A stretch of DNA of 64,000 nucleotides from UBA6163 sp031411655 (GCA_031411655.1 JANOBM010000122.1:1-64000), one strand, 5' to 3'; counted from the first letter of the stretch, positions 52,308 through 62,781 are shown. Notes: generated by a model from the sequence alone, not told the origin. Program-made: numbers and translations.

Positions 52308-53994
52308 CTCTTCTTAATTCCCCTGAAGAGCCTCGCATTGTAAAGTCTTTTTCCACCGGTATGACTCCGCTTTGAGGGGCGATCAGAGTATCCAAAAAGG
52401 CCAGCATCGCTTGCTGCTCTTCAAATGGAAGCGAGAAGAAACGATTGCGAGTTCGCTGCGATTCTCCATCATGCATCGCAATCGCTTCAAGGATGGACTC
52501 CGCTCGCCCATCATGCATGTAGGGTGCCGAATCGCTGAGGCCCCAAAGCGGTGCGGTCCGCCACTCCTGAGTGATATTGGTCGGAATCACGGTGGATGTC
52601 GCCATTCTTTGTAGTACGACCTTCGATGCAACTTCCGGTGTATGGGGTTGACCTGGTATTGCAATCGTCTTGACGATGACATCGTCCCGGTCAATCTTCA
52701 CCGGCTCCCTTACTGTGCGTGACGACCGCGTGGGCATTTCAAATCGAACCTCTCGCACAGGATTCCTGCCGGGCGAGGCGAGAGAAAACGCTGTCGACTG
52801 CCCCGAGTAGCTGTTTGTCGACCGGATGGCACTGACTGCGGCAACCTGCTCATACTGAATCGTCGTTTCTTTTCGATAGGGAGGCGCGGTGTTGTAGTCC
52901 TGCAGTGCCGGGCCCATGTCGTGCAGTAAAAGGTCGCTGTATAGGCCGCTCGCGGGACCAAGGTCGGGCACGTGGCAAACGGCGCAGCCGATAGTGTTAA
53001 ACCGTTTTTCTCCTAGCGCCACTTCCATCGCATGCTCCTGCTCGATTGCCGGTCGCCGAACCGGAGGAGGTAAGGCCGCGATGAAGGAGGACATGGCCAT
53101 GATCGAATGATTATCGATGTCAACTCGAGTGTTTTCATAACTAGGTTGCATCCTATCTTTTGGTTGTGGTACCGATTTCGATTGCAGGCCAAGTTCGTTG
53201 ACACAAGCGTTCTCAGTAAACTCGATGAGATTCGCAAAATTTGCCCGCCATCCAAAGCGACCGATTCTTCCATCGACAAGGATTGCAGGGCGACCGTGAA
53301 TCTCGGGGTGCGGCTGTTGAGCCTTCACCTGTTGGAGGATGACAGATTCAGGGACTAAGTCGATTAGCCCGGCACCGAAAAGCGCTGTCGTGTTGCGGGC
53401 AAAAACGTGGGCTGTGACGACGACGGAACCCGTCGCGTCTCCAAATGTACGAGGCTCTGCCTCCGCATGGACCGTATCACTGCTGACCATACGGTCGTCC
53501 GCCCATGCGGGATTAAAAGTCACCATGGTCTGCTTGCGTACTCGGTCGTACTCTGGCGAACCACCGCGCCGATGGACAGCAAATGTATTTTTTACTTGGT
53601 CATCCGAACTGATTACTCCGGGCAGCAACGTGCCAAGAGCTAGAACGACTGACTCACCGCCAATTGGCTGCTTAACAACCAGTGACTGGATCGAAAAAGT
53701 CCTTGCGTTGAAGCGATGGTCGCCAGCGCCTCCCACTCCACCCAAACGATGGCACGCAACACAGGAGACGTGGTTAAACACGGGCCCCAGACCGTCGCCA
53801 TTTAGTCCCAGAGGAGTTGGCGCGAATTCATTAGTGAATAACTGTTTTCCTAAAGCGACCAGTTCAGGCGATGCTCCATAAGCATTTCCATCTAACAAGA
53901 AAAAAACTCCCACCAGGGCAACCTTGATCCACTCAGCGAATCGACGACGAGAATGCGCCAAGTAAATCCCCGAATGAACCTCCGAGTAAATCAT
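52303..53994 (-). CDS. secreted di-heme oxidoreductase (DHOR/thiol-oxidoreductase type)
   Basis: The start at ATG 53994 overlaps the stop of the upstream gene as ATGA; a GTG at 54003 is possible. The 563-residue product has a membrane-spanning or signal segment near residues 20-40. It carries haem motifs CVACH (near 75) and CAVCH (near 335). Family stretches are FGAGLIDLVPE, GRIGRFGWRANFANLIEF and APLWGLSDSAPYMHDGRAESI. This belongs to the di-heme oxidoreductase group related to CCP. The role is unclear; coupling to an unknown secreted protein upstream suggests a joint function in the periplasm. Confidence 0.86.
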   Translation of the reverse strand: MIYSEVHSGIYLAHSRRRFAEWIKVALVGVFFLLDGNAYGASPELVALGKQLFTNEFAPTPLGLNGDGLGPVFNHVSCVACHRLGGVGGAGDHRFNARTFSIQSLVVKQPIGGESVVLALGTLLPGVISSDDQVKNTFAVHRRGGSPEYDRVRKQTMVTFNPAWADDRMVSSDTVHAEAEPRTFGDATGSVVVTAHVFARNTTALFGAGLIDLVPESVILQQVKAQQPHPEIHGRPAILVDGRIGRFGWRANFANLIEFTENACVNELGLQSKSVPQPKDRMQPSYENTRVDIDNHSIMAMSSFIAALPPPVRRPAIEQEHAMEVALGEKRFNTIGCAVCHVPDLGPASGLYSDLLLHDMGPALQDYNTAPPYRKETTIQYEQVAAVSAIRSTNSYSGQSTAFSLASPGRNPVREVRFEMPTRSSRTVREPVKIDRDDVIVKTIAIPGQPHTPEVASKVVLQRMATSTVIPTNITQEWRTAPLWGLSDSAPYMHDGRAESILEAIAMHDGESQRTRNRFFSLPFEEQQAMLAFLDTLIAPQSGVIPVEKDFTMRGSSGELRRE

Positions 53995-55292
53995 CGAATG
54001 CACCTTGCCTGAATTCGCTTAAGGGCGTCTATAAAACGTCCCTCTGACTCTTGGTAGAAAAACTGTGCCTTCGCGTGTTGAGCATCTAATAACACCCACT
54101 TGGGCGGCGGATTGGAATCATGAAACCAATCGATGGATTTCTCCTTGCCTTTTGAAAGTATCGCGGCAAGTTCAGCAAAGTTAACGGCACGATGCTCCAC
54201 GCCCGCGAGTGATTCTTCAATCTGTGTCCGCTGGCGGGTTTCACGGCGCTCAAGAACGTCGGATGCTGCATTGGAAACAAGATGATTCGGTTGAACTGCT
54301 ATACAATCCACGAAGGGGGTTTCGTGTAAGACCTCCAAAGCGACGGGGCCCTGGGGAAGCACTTGGTCGTACCAATGGTGAAGGTCTGACAACTCAACTC
54401 GCCAAGGCTGCGCCCCCCAGACGACTGTAGCCAACTCGGGCCAGACCTGATCAACCGTTTTACCGGTTACACAAGGCAACATAGCATCACACCAGTAGCG
54501 ACAAGCTTCGGCGTGCTGCTGCACGGCGGCGAGTCGTCCATTTTCAATGGGCAATGAGAGCAAGAAACGCTCGGCCAAGTCTTTCTGCAATGCGGGGTTC
54601 AAACGCTCAGCAGCAAGGACGATGTTCACATCGTGCTGGATCGAATCGAGCAGAGGACGATAGTGCCGAATCGTTCGAGATTGAATGGCTGTTCTCAAGG
54701 ACTGAATACCTGCAACTTCCTTGGCGGCCTCATTTTCATCCGTGGAGCCTTCCGGCTCACGGTGTTTGCCAAGCTCAGTAACAATGGATTGTTCATCGGC
54801 TTGTTCAAGGAGCGTTAAAAATTGTTCTGCGTTCGTCATTCCCACACAAAACGCAAATACGCGGTCCGCCTCATCACAAAAAAACAGTAACGCACGCCGC
54901 GGTCCGACCTTGGGGCGATTTTGGAACATTATTCTCGGCGCGCCTGCAAAAACGCTGCGTATTTGAAGAGACGTGCGTGGGCGTAAATCGCGACACGCTC
55001 GAATCACCTTCGCAAGCGATGAACCACACCATGGAGATGCGCTCGTTGATAAAAAATCGTCATCGGTTACGACAACAACCTTCGTAACAGCAGAACATGC
55101 AAGCATTGGAGAAGGGCAGGAATGCGAAGCGGCTGCCAAACTTGCGTCAACCGCGCCTACCTCACCGGAATAAACGGTAAAGGCTAACGCCAGCAAACAT
55201 GCCCAGGCAATCGAACGTGCACGAAAGGCGCGGACAATGGGGACCGATGATGTTATTCTGAAGTCCGGACGAAGATGAGATTGCCGTGTCAT
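53991..55292 (-). CDS. unrecognised secreted protein coupled to the di-heme oxidoreductase
   Basis: From ATG 55292 the 433-residue product has a hydrophobic leader near residues 28-45 and is rich in Cys for an exported protein (about ten). The N-terminal half includes VTKVVVVTDDDFLS and RRALLFFCDEADRVFAFCVG, an alpha/beta pattern with no recognisable catalytic motif. The C-terminal half is helical. I find no known family. Its TGA overlaps the next ATG as ATGA, and it is divergent from the CHAT-protein gene at 55470. Confidence 0.75.
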   Translation of the reverse strand: MTRQSHLRPDFRITSSVPIVRAFRARSIAWACLLALAFTVYSGEVGAVDASLAAASHSCPSPMLACSAVTKVVVVTDDDFLSTSASPWCGSSLAKVIRACRDLRPRTSLQIRSVFAGAPRIMFQNRPKVGPRRALLFFCDEADRVFAFCVGMTNAEQFLTLLEQADEQSIVTELGKHREPEGSTDENEAAKEVAGIQSLRTAIQSRTIRHYRPLLDSIQHDVNIVLAAERLNPALQKDLAERFLLSLPIENGRLAAVQQHAEACRYWCDAMLPCVTGKTVDQVWPELATVVWGAQPWRVELSDLHHWYDQVLPQGPVALEVLHETPFVDCIAVQPNHLVSNAASDVLERRETRQRTQIEESLAGVEHRAVNFAELAAILSKGKEKSIDWFHDSNPPPKWVLLDAQHAKAQFFYQESEGRFIDALKRIQARCIR

Positions 55293-55469
55293 GAAAGAAG
55301 CCAACTTATTCGCTAGCTACGAAATGGGAATCGGACTCCCAAAACGGTCGACACCAACATTCTATTGGGGAAAGATCTCAGCGGCAATGCAGACTTCTCT
55401 CCGCCGAATCCGACAACGAAAATACTAGATCTTTGCACCGCAAACCGTCCTACTTTGGGAACAAGCCAC

Positions 55470-58400
55470 ATGTTGGCAAAATTGAAAAGCGATTCGGCAA
55501 GCAATGCGTGTATTCGATTGCTCGCCTCAGCTTGTTTTGCGGTGTTCTCGGTGTTTAACCACTGCGACGCACAAGTCATTGCGCCGGGCCTCGATCAAGC
55601 TCCCTCCAACAGTTACCCCAACGCGCAGTATTACCTGGCGCTAGAGATCTATCGCGAAGGCGACCTCGGAACCGCCGCGGAAGCATTTGACTCGGCACTC
55701 GGTCAATGCCGCAAAGACATCAATGGCCGATGGATCGACGCTATTCCAGTTCACGCGATGTTGGCCGAGTGCTTTTATCAAGCGGGGGATCTCGCGGCAG
55801 CATCCGAACAGATTGACATGGCGTTGGCGCTGGCAATTCGAAATCGCGGCTGGCTGAGCGCACTGGAATGGCAAGATTCGACGGTGGCAGCGATCATGAC
55901 TCCTGACCCGGCATCGGCTTGGGCGGGAACGAATCTTCCGGCGATTGTGCCGCTGAGTGACAAGGTCAAGATGGGCACCGGCAACGCGGATGTTGCTGGC
56001 CAGATCCAACGAGGTGGCGTCTTTGAATCGTTTCGATTGACGTCAATTGATGCCGTCGAGATCATGCGAGGCATTTCCATCGCATCCTACCGAAGACGCG
56101 TGATTTATGGCCAGCTTTCGAATCAAACGGAGATCGTCGCCCAATCGCTCGATGCAACAAAGATCCCCAGCGGCTTGCAGTTGCCAATACCACGAGCCTT
56201 GATTGTCGCAATGCGAGGTTGTGAGCGATTTGGCGGCGGCGAAGATGCCGAAACGATTGTCGACGTTGGCAAGGCTGCGTTCATCGGCAATGCTGCGCAT
56301 CCGCTTTCAGCCATGCTTTTGCTTTCTGGCGCAAGAGCAGTCGCCATGACAGACAAATATGTCGACGCGGTTCCGATGGCGATGCAGGCTGCGATCACTG
56401 CATCGGCACTGCGTCAGCCGGAATGGGTGGGTGAGGCCATGTTGGTTGCCGCAGGCTGCCTCGACAACAAGAGCGCTGGTGCATTTCTTGCTAGTGCTAA
56501 CAATGCCGCCGGAATGCATTTGAGGCGAGGTCGCGTTGCAAGTGTTGGGGCACTATTGGCTGCTTGCGAGGCGTCCCTGCTCGTAGGCGATACCGGCGCG
56601 GCTCAAGTTGCACTGACCCAGGCCGCATCACTCCTTCAGCGGCGCGACATGCAACAGCCTCGTTTAGCCGCTCATGGTGAGTACTTGGCGGCAAGGGCTG
56701 CGGCGCAAACCGGGGCCTCCTTCGGTCTGTCCGAACCATCATTGATCGACCAATCACTGGCGAGGATGTTTACGTTCACAGCAGGAAATGGTCCTAAACT
56801 TGGCCGCGGCGGGGCCAATAATCGACGCCCCAATGGCAATACGCCGGCAACGCCGCGACTCTTCCAACTCGGTTTGGTCACCGCCGGTGCGCGAAGTCGG
56901 GGCGTTGGTGGCAAGGTGGTTGACGAAAAGGTCAATCTTTATGCAGCAGACCCTACCGACGCGGTTTGGCGAGCCGATCCCGTGGACGCGATCGCCTACC
57001 AAGTTTTTGATCGCTCCCAATCCGTTGCTGCGCAGCTTGTTTCCGCGATCAAGCGTAACGCAACCAACGAGCTATTGGCTTTGGTGGACAAACTTCACCG
57101 CCAGAGATTCTTGGCGACGCAGTCACTCGGTGGACGTGTACTCCAGGCCAGACGACTCGCGGCCACTGAAAATGCGTTACTCACCGAACCGGTGGCAGCT
57201 GCGATGGCAAAACCCCCTGCAACGCTGACTGAAATGGTCAACATCTTGGCAATGCCTTTGCCACTACCAGGATCGCCGGAGTTAGCTGCTCGAGGTGAAA
57301 GACTTGAGTCCTTGGCAGCGTTGCTCGCCTTACAACGCGGTGAGTTACCAGGCGCTTCCCCGCCAGCGATAGTCGGCCCGTCAGACCTTCAGCGCTTGCC
57401 AAAGAATACGGCATTGTTGACGTTCGCAGAGTTGGACGGAACCACGATCGCAGTCCTTTTTGCAAAGGAAAAAATCAAGACTTGGAATGTGACGCCGACA
57501 AAGGCAGTGGCAGGTGAAATCGTAAAGCTCCTTCGAGAATTAGGAGTGTCGTCCAATCGGTCTGCCGAACGCCTGGGAGATGAAACGGTTTGGAAGAAGC
57601 AATCGGCGGCTTTAAGGCGAAAGCTGATCCCCGATAGCTACCTGGAAGACCTTGAGTCATCGGAAAACCTTGTTGTTGTCCCCGATGGAGTGCTGTGGTA
57701 CTTGCCGTTCGAACTTCTACTGCTGGGGGACGAGAATGCCGATTCGCTCGGTGATCGAATGCTGATTCGTTACTCCCCGACACCCGGGCTTGCCGTCCAT
57801 CCGGTGGCGTTCCCCAATTTTGACCGCCCGACAGGCTTGGTATCGCAACTTTTTTTTGCCCCGCGCGATCCCGAGGCCAACACACAAATGATGGCTCAGG
57901 TACGCGATGCGTTGAAGGCGTCGACCACACTTCCAACCGATCCGCCAGTAATCGGAGCATTACTCGGTGAATCCATCGGCCCCTTGGCAGTGTTTGGCAT
58001 TGTCAGTCCCAACCCGGCGAATCCATTCGCTTTTTCCCCTACCATCTATGACGCTGCGGACCCGTTTGGTTCGCTCGCTGCTTGGGGCCGCTTCCCCTCG
58101 CGAGTACCACGAAGTGTCTTCCTACCCGGTTTCCGAACCGCGGCGACATCGCCGACGCTTGGTGATGGCAGAGAGATTTTCTTGACCCTTACGGCGCTGC
58201 ACTGTTCCGGTGTTCGCGACGTAATGCTCAGCCGCTGGGCCGTCGGTGGTGAATCGACGTCGCTGTTGATGAAAGAATTCCTCCAAGAGCTGTCGTTTGA
58301 AGGCATCCAACCCGCGTGGAGAAGGGCAATCCAAGCGCTTCGAGAGTCCCCCTTGAACCCCGACGCCGAACCGCTCTTAGGCGCAAAGGACAAGGAACGC

Positions 58401-58478
58401 GAAGAGTTGACCGGAGATCACCCTTTGTTTTGGTCGGGCTATATCATCGATACGCCTCCTGAGATGGTGAAAAAGTGA
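55470..58478 (+). CDS. large secreted TPR/CHAT-type protein
   Basis: ATG 55470 gives a signal-like leader (LLASACFAVFSVFNHCDAQ); the frame extends to 55365. The 1002-residue product has TPR-like helix pairs early (YLALEIYREGDLGTAAEAF, VHAMLAECFYQAGDLAAASE) and a long Ala-rich helical middle. A C-terminal CHAT-like domain (about 680-1000) shows VVPDGVLWYLPFELLLLGD, LTLTALHCSGVRDVMLSRW and LMKEFLQEL. In active CHAT proteases a His in a HxxxHG-like motif and a Cys in a C-x-T/S-G motif form the dyad; only the LHCSG stretch is visible here, at another position. I infer a CHAT fold that may lack protease activity. Confidence 0.78.
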   Translation: MLAKLKSDSASNACIRLLASACFAVFSVFNHCDAQVIAPGLDQAPSNSYPNAQYYLALEIYREGDLGTAAEAFDSALGQCRKDINGRWIDAIPVHAMLAECFYQAGDLAAASEQIDMALALAIRNRGWLSALEWQDSTVAAIMTPDPASAWAGTNLPAIVPLSDKVKMGTGNADVAGQIQRGGVFESFRLTSIDAVEIMRGISIASYRRRVIYGQLSNQTEIVAQSLDATKIPSGLQLPIPRALIVAMRGCERFGGGEDAETIVDVGKAAFIGNAAHPLSAMLLLSGARAVAMTDKYVDAVPMAMQAAITASALRQPEWVGEAMLVAAGCLDNKSAGAFLASANNAAGMHLRRGRVASVGALLAACEASLLVGDTGAAQVALTQAASLLQRRDMQQPRLAAHGEYLAARAAAQTGASFGLSEPSLIDQSLARMFTFTAGNGPKLGRGGANNRRPNGNTPATPRLFQLGLVTAGARSRGVGGKVVDEKVNLYAADPTDAVWRADPVDAIAYQVFDRSQSVAAQLVSAIKRNATNELLALVDKLHRQRFLATQSLGGRVLQARRLAATENALLTEPVAAAMAKPPATLTEMVNILAMPLPLPGSPELAARGERLESLAALLALQRGELPGASPPAIVGPSDLQRLPKNTALLTFAELDGTTIAVLFAKEKIKTWNVTPTKAVAGEIVKLLRELGVSSNRSAERLGDETVWKKQSAALRRKLIPDSYLEDLESSENLVVVPDGVLWYLPFELLLLGDENADSLGDRMLIRYSPTPGLAVHPVAFPNFDRPTGLVSQLFFAPRDPEANTQMMAQVRDALKASTTLPTDPPVIGALLGESIGPLAVFGIVSPNPANPFAFSPTIYDAADPFGSLAAWGRFPSRVPRSVFLPGFRTAATSPTLGDGREIFLTLTALHCSGVRDVMLSRWAVGGESTSLLMKEFLQELSFEGIQPAWRRAIQALRESPLNPDAEPLLGAKDKEREELTGDHPLFWSGYIIDTPPEMVKK

Positions 58479-58628
58479 CGATGGATCGCAAGCAAGGTGC
58501 CGCGTTCACCCCTAAAGCAAGGGTGATTGCTACTAGACGCAACCGTGACTAGAGTCTGATGAGGTCCAAGAAGGAACGCTTTCGATCTGCAACCTGCTTA
58601 TTCACATCCTCTTCTTCTGGAGTTCCCC

Positions 58629-59093
58629 ATGACAAGATTCGTGGGTTCCATGGCATTGATTGCGATATTCGTAGCCAATGATTGGTCGGTAGACGTCGTC
58701 CAAGCACAACCGCCGCTCCCGACCCAAGCTGCACTCATGCAACTGGCTCCGCCGGCTATCGCTTGGCACCATGACTTGGCAAGCGGATGGCGAGAATCCA
58801 AACGCACAGGCCGCCCCATGGTCATTTTCATTACCTCCCCTCGCTGCCGATACTGCGATGCGATGAAGGCCGGGACGTGGCGCGACGTTGGGATCGAGAA
58901 CCGCGTGGGTAGTGAGTTTATCGCTGTCCAATTGACCCCCGAGCACAACCCCATCGAGCTCAGTCGCATTTCAGTGGATGTTTATCCAACCACGCTGATT
59001 GCCTTGCCCCAGGGAAAAGTCATTGACCATCGCAAGGGGTTTCAGCCCCCAGCGCTCTTACACAACCTCCTTAATCGTGCAACTCGGGGCTGA
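58629..59093 (+). CDS. secreted thioredoxin-like protein
   Basis: The 154-residue product has a signal peptide ending near VVQAQ and a thioredoxin-like fold with SPRCRYCDAM (CxxC), a long helix and VDVYPTTLIALPQG (cis-Pro strand). It resembles the DUF255/thioredoxin_7 type of periplasmic proteins. The CxxC and cis-Pro support a disulfide-related role. The gene is convergent with the Fur-family regulator, 23 bases apart. Confidence 0.85.
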   Translation: MTRFVGSMALIAIFVANDWSVDVVQAQPPLPTQAALMQLAPPAIAWHHDLASGWRESKRTGRPMVIFITSPRCRYCDAMKAGTWRDVGIENRVGSEFIAVQLTPEHNPIELSRISVDVYPTTLIALPQGKVIDHRKGFQPPALLHNLLNRATRG

Positions 59094-59116
59094 CTGCCGG
59101 AATCCAGCCCTTTTGG

Positions 59117-59593
59117 TCATTGGCACGATTTACAGTGACCTCGAAGCAATACTTCGGTCACCTCCCCAACGCTTTCGCTCAACTTTCGGCTACCCGTTGT
59201 TAACTGGTCCGCCTTGAGGCACGTTACGCTCCCGCAATCAACGCAAATGAAGTGCGGGTGCAATTTCTCATGACCATGTCGTGGATCGACTGCTTCAAAA
59301 CGCCATACGTGGTCGCCGAGTTCGGTACGCCGGAGCAGCCCGCGATCCGTCAAATCATTGAGATTTCGAAATGCGGTGGTTTTGTCAAAACCGAAAGCCG
59401 CAAGATGCTCTGCCAATTCTGCATGGGTCAGCGGCGCCTTCGAGGCCCGGAGGGCCAACAAAGTTGCAATCCTTGGGGGAGTCGCCCGGAATCCCGCTGC
59501 ACGAATGTCCTCGCGAGCTTGGTCGCGCAGCGATTTTTCGCGTGCCTCATCGTTTCGCAAAGGTGTAATGACTTGTCTCCGGTCACAGCACAA
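59117..59593 (-). CDS. Fur-family transcription regulator
   Basis: The 158-residue protein has a winged-helix part (RATPPRIATLLAL, ELAEHLAAFGFDKTTAFRNLNDLTDRGLL) and a metal-binding part with HGHEKLHPHFICVDCG and LRGHCKSC, which together give two CxxC pairs and several His. It could be an iron, zinc or peroxide sensor; the HPHFICVDCG form is shared by several subgroups. Start is TTG 59593 or a downstream codon near 59560; neither has a clear ribosome site. It is a candidate to act on the 7-1-7 box before hemP, but the two are 26 kb apart. Confidence 0.9.
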   Translation of the reverse strand: MCCDRRQVITPLRNDEAREKSLRDQAREDIRAAGFRATPPRIATLLALRASKAPLTHAELAEHLAAFGFDKTTAFRNLNDLTDRGLLRRTELGDHVWRFEAVDPRHGHEKLHPHFICVDCGSVTCLKADQLTTGSRKLSESVGEVTEVLLRGHCKSCQ

Positions 59594-59820
59594 ACGACAA
59601 AGCGCACGGACTGACGCGAGCGTCCCTCAAGAGTGACAAGTATAACTCCAGCCCTAACGATGCGTTATCCCGGCACCACGAAGCCCTTGGACTGCCACTC
59701 ATAATCGATCGGGGAACGAACTGGCCCTGATTCCCCGTGCTCCGGTTGCGATATACTTCAGTCGTCCGTTGATCATTAGGATTCGCCCACCAGGGCACCA
59801 TTTCGAAGGAGGCTTTTACT

Positions 59821-61485
59821 GTGAGTCAATCAAGCATGAAATTCGCGGATCGACGAAAAATCGCGATTGTCGCTCTATCCCTCGTGTGCTGGGTGGCCCA
59901 ACAAGAAATCGCGTCTGCGCAGAATGGAAGATTCCTACAGGGTATCTACCAAACAATCGTGGAGGCACAGGCGGAGCGAGATCGGTTAGAAGCGTTGAGT
60001 CGGGCCCAGGCAGGACCGTCTCTGGCACCGCCTCGTAATGGCACGCCCCAAAGCCCGTCGGTACCAGCACCGCCACCTTCCAATCCGGCTGTTACGGCCA
60101 ATTGGTTTCTCGATTCCGTTACCGTTCTACGACAAAACGTAAGCCGCCTGGCGCCCGAGTTGCGACGTTATGCTCCGACCACTCCCGCCGTCCGTGAAGC
60201 CCTCAATGAAGTGTATCAAATTGAAGCAGAAACCAACTCCCTCTACAGCCGAGTGAGAAACGGTGAGTCAATCGCTTCGACGTCGTTTGCTTACCAAGAG
60301 GTTGATACTCGTTGGCGTGACGTGGCCTATCGTATCCGAGCAGGAGGACGATTGGATCCAAACCTTGCGGTGTTGATCGACGCAGTCGATGAGAGTTTCC
60401 GCCAGATCGATCGAAAACTCGGCGTGTCGCAGCCGATTGATCGTGTTCGCCTACGAGATTTAATGATCGTCACACTTACCTACATGGATGCCATGTTCGA
60501 TGACATCCGTTTGACGCCCAGCGCTTTCACTACGTCGGAATCTCTGATCCGGGAAGGACGAATCTTGCGTGAGCGATTACGCTTGGAGTCATATAAGATC
60601 GATCGAGCCGACTACAACACGGTCGTCGGTAGCTACACCGAGTTCGTTCAGCAGTGGCGCACGTATGCTGCAAAGCTCTATAAGCTAAACGATCCACATG
60701 TAAACCAACGACTCGACTCCATTCGAAAACAGGGCGAGGAAGTCTACGCGACTCTTCGTATTCCCGTAGCGAATGATCGAGGCCAGGTTCTGTTTGCATG
60801 CCAACGCCTCTCGGCAGGCTTGGTTTCGTTGCACGATCAAATGGCTCGATGGGGAACCGGTCGTTTGCCGGCGGATCAGTTACGATTTGCTGAGACCGTC
60901 CGGACGCTGATCGACCGAGGCCGTCAACTTGAGACCGAAGCAGCCCGTAATGGTGCTTCGCGGTCTGCAGCCTCGCTATTCACCACCATGGATGCGGCGT
61001 GGGTAAGCGGCTTGCGATCGATGAAAGCAGTGGACCCTCGAAGTGGGCTGCAACAACTGCTGGTGCAGGTCGATGCGTTGTTCGGGGAAGTGCGCAATTT
61101 GCTTGGCGCAACACCATGGCAGGGCCAAAGCGAACTGCTTAGCGCCGCCGCGTCCTTGGAGGTTGCTGCGGACGACTTTAACATCGATGCGCAGCGATAC
61201 AAGCGCTACCTAGTGCCCACTGAATTTCGCGATCAATTTGCTTCGGCCAGCGATGCGTTTTACCACGTTTCTACCGACTTGCACCGCGCACTTGAAGCCA
61301 ACGACAACTTGCAAGAAGCTACACGCCAGGCTGAACTCATGGTTCAGCATTGGCAGACGTTGACTCCGCTGGTCAATGAACTTGTGCAGCGGGGCTTAGC
61401 CCCAAATCGCGCTGATCCGTTATTTGAGGGCTATCGACAAATGCAACCCCTGGTCGCACAGGTCGCTTCAACCCTATTGAACTGA
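59821..61485 (+). CDS. secreted helical protein of unknown function
   Basis: A strong AAGGAGG eight bases before GTG 59821 fixes the start. The 554-residue product has a signal peptide with SLVCWVAQQEIASAQ. A Pro/Ser-rich linker covers about residues 65-90. The rest is almost entirely amphipathic helix with many Arg, Leu and Gln residues and no Cys beyond one or two. It may be a set of helical bundles or coiled coils. I recognise no family. The start signal, among the best in the window, suggests good expression. Confidence 0.82.
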   Translation: MSQSSMKFADRRKIAIVALSLVCWVAQQEIASAQNGRFLQGIYQTIVEAQAERDRLEALSRAQAGPSLAPPRNGTPQSPSVPAPPPSNPAVTANWFLDSVTVLRQNVSRLAPELRRYAPTTPAVREALNEVYQIEAETNSLYSRVRNGESIASTSFAYQEVDTRWRDVAYRIRAGGRLDPNLAVLIDAVDESFRQIDRKLGVSQPIDRVRLRDLMIVTLTYMDAMFDDIRLTPSAFTTSESLIREGRILRERLRLESYKIDRADYNTVVGSYTEFVQQWRTYAAKLYKLNDPHVNQRLDSIRKQGEEVYATLRIPVANDRGQVLFACQRLSAGLVSLHDQMARWGTGRLPADQLRFAETVRTLIDRGRQLETEAARNGASRSAASLFTTMDAAWVSGLRSMKAVDPRSGLQQLLVQVDALFGEVRNLLGATPWQGQSELLSAAASLEVAADDFNIDAQRYKRYLVPTEFRDQFASASDAFYHVSTDLHRALEANDNLQEATRQAELMVQHWQTLTPLVNELVQRGLAPNRADPLFEGYRQMQPLVAQVASTLLN

Positions 61486-61582
61486 ATTAGGCTACGAGAC
61501 TAGTGACGTGACCATTCGACCCACGGCCACGTCAGTCTCTCGTTATCCACGTCCACCTTCGTATTCTTTCACGACGATCCAC

Positions 61583-62722
61583 ATGACGATTCAACGCAAC
61601 CCCACTCGCCCAGTGTCGATTGGGTCCATCACCATTGGCGCTGGCAACCCGATTGCTATCCAGAGCATGACAGCGACAAAGACGCAAAATGTCGATGCAA
61701 CGATTGCCCAGGCAGAGGCGCTTCGGGAAGCAGGCGCGGGGGTGGTACGAATTGCCGTCGACAGTGAAAAGGACGCGGAGGCCCTCGCAGAAATCCGCAA
61801 AGGAACCACTGCCAACCTAGCCGTCGATCTCCAGGAAAATTTTCGCCTTGCGGAGTTAGTCGCGCCACACGTCAACAAAATTCGGTACAACCCCGGTCAC
61901 CTGTATCACCACCAGAAAGACCGACCCTGGCAAGAGAAAGTCAAATTCATCATTGAACAGGCCGTCGAACATGACTGCGCCGTGCGAATCGGCGTTAATT
62001 GTGGAAGCGTCGATCCTGCCAAGCGAGATCAACACGCGCCTACCGATTCGATCAGTCCCATGCTTGAAAGCGCCATCGAGCATTGTGAATTTGTCGAGTC
62101 GCTCGGATTCATCCGATTCGCAGTCTCCCTCAAGGATAGCGATCCGTCAAAAGTCATCGAAGTCAATCGACGATTCGCAGCGCTTCGTCCCGACATTCCA
62201 CTCCACCTCGGTGTGACCGAAGCAGGTCTTCCTCCTGATGGCATCATCAAGACGAGGATCGCGTTTGAGCAATTGATCGGTACCGGCATCGGCGACACGA
62301 TTCGGGTCTCGTTGACGGTGCCTAATCACCGCAAACCCGAAGAGATCGTGGCGGGCGCAGAGATTTTGCGTGACATCGCCGAAGGGCGAGTTCGCTCGGT
62401 CGTAAGGTTTCAGGAAAGCGGCCTAAATATCATCAGCTGCCCTAGTTGCTCGCGAGTTGAAAACGAGGCATTCGTCGACCTCGCTCAAAGCGTCAAGGAA
62501 ATGACCCGGTACGCACAGCAATACGACTTGACGATCGCTGTAATGGGTTGTCGGGTCAACGGCCCAGGTGAAACCGACGACGCCGACCTCGGCCTATGGT
62601 GCGGACCTACACGGGTCAATCTCAAGCGAGGCACGGAGGTCGTCGGCGCGTTCCCTTACGATGAGATTCTGCCGATGCTGCAGGCAGAGTTAAATTCGCT
62701 CATCGAGAAAAAGAAAACCTAA
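61583..62722 (+). CDS. ispG: 4-hydroxy-3-methylbut-2-enyl diphosphate synthase
   Basis: The 379-residue iron-sulfur enzyme catalyses the sixth step of the non-mevalonate isoprenoid pathway. The start ATG 61583 is preferred to GTG 61508 because family homology begins there. Motifs: NPIAIQSMTATKTQNVDATI, KIRYNPGH, RIGVNCGSVD, LGVTEAG, ISCPSCSR and VMGCRVNGPGE; the Cys of CPSC and GCRVNGPGE bind the 4Fe-4S cluster. It is the short bacterial form. ispE is 19 kb upstream. Confidence 0.96.
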   Translation: MTIQRNPTRPVSIGSITIGAGNPIAIQSMTATKTQNVDATIAQAEALREAGAGVVRIAVDSEKDAEALAEIRKGTTANLAVDLQENFRLAELVAPHVNKIRYNPGHLYHHQKDRPWQEKVKFIIEQAVEHDCAVRIGVNCGSVDPAKRDQHAPTDSISPMLESAIEHCEFVESLGFIRFAVSLKDSDPSKVIEVNRRFAALRPDIPLHLGVTEAGLPPDGIIKTRIAFEQLIGTGIGDTIRVSLTVPNHRKPEEIVAGAEILRDIAEGRVRSVVRFQESGLNIISCPSCSRVENEAFVDLAQSVKEMTRYAQQYDLTIAVMGCRVNGPGETDDADLGLWCGPTRVNLKRGTEVVGAFPYDEILPMLQAELNSLIEKKKT

Positions 62723-62781
62723 TTAGTCGGCAATGCCCGTAACTATGGAGAGGGCGTGGCGCTTCGTTAGAAAGAAGAAAT

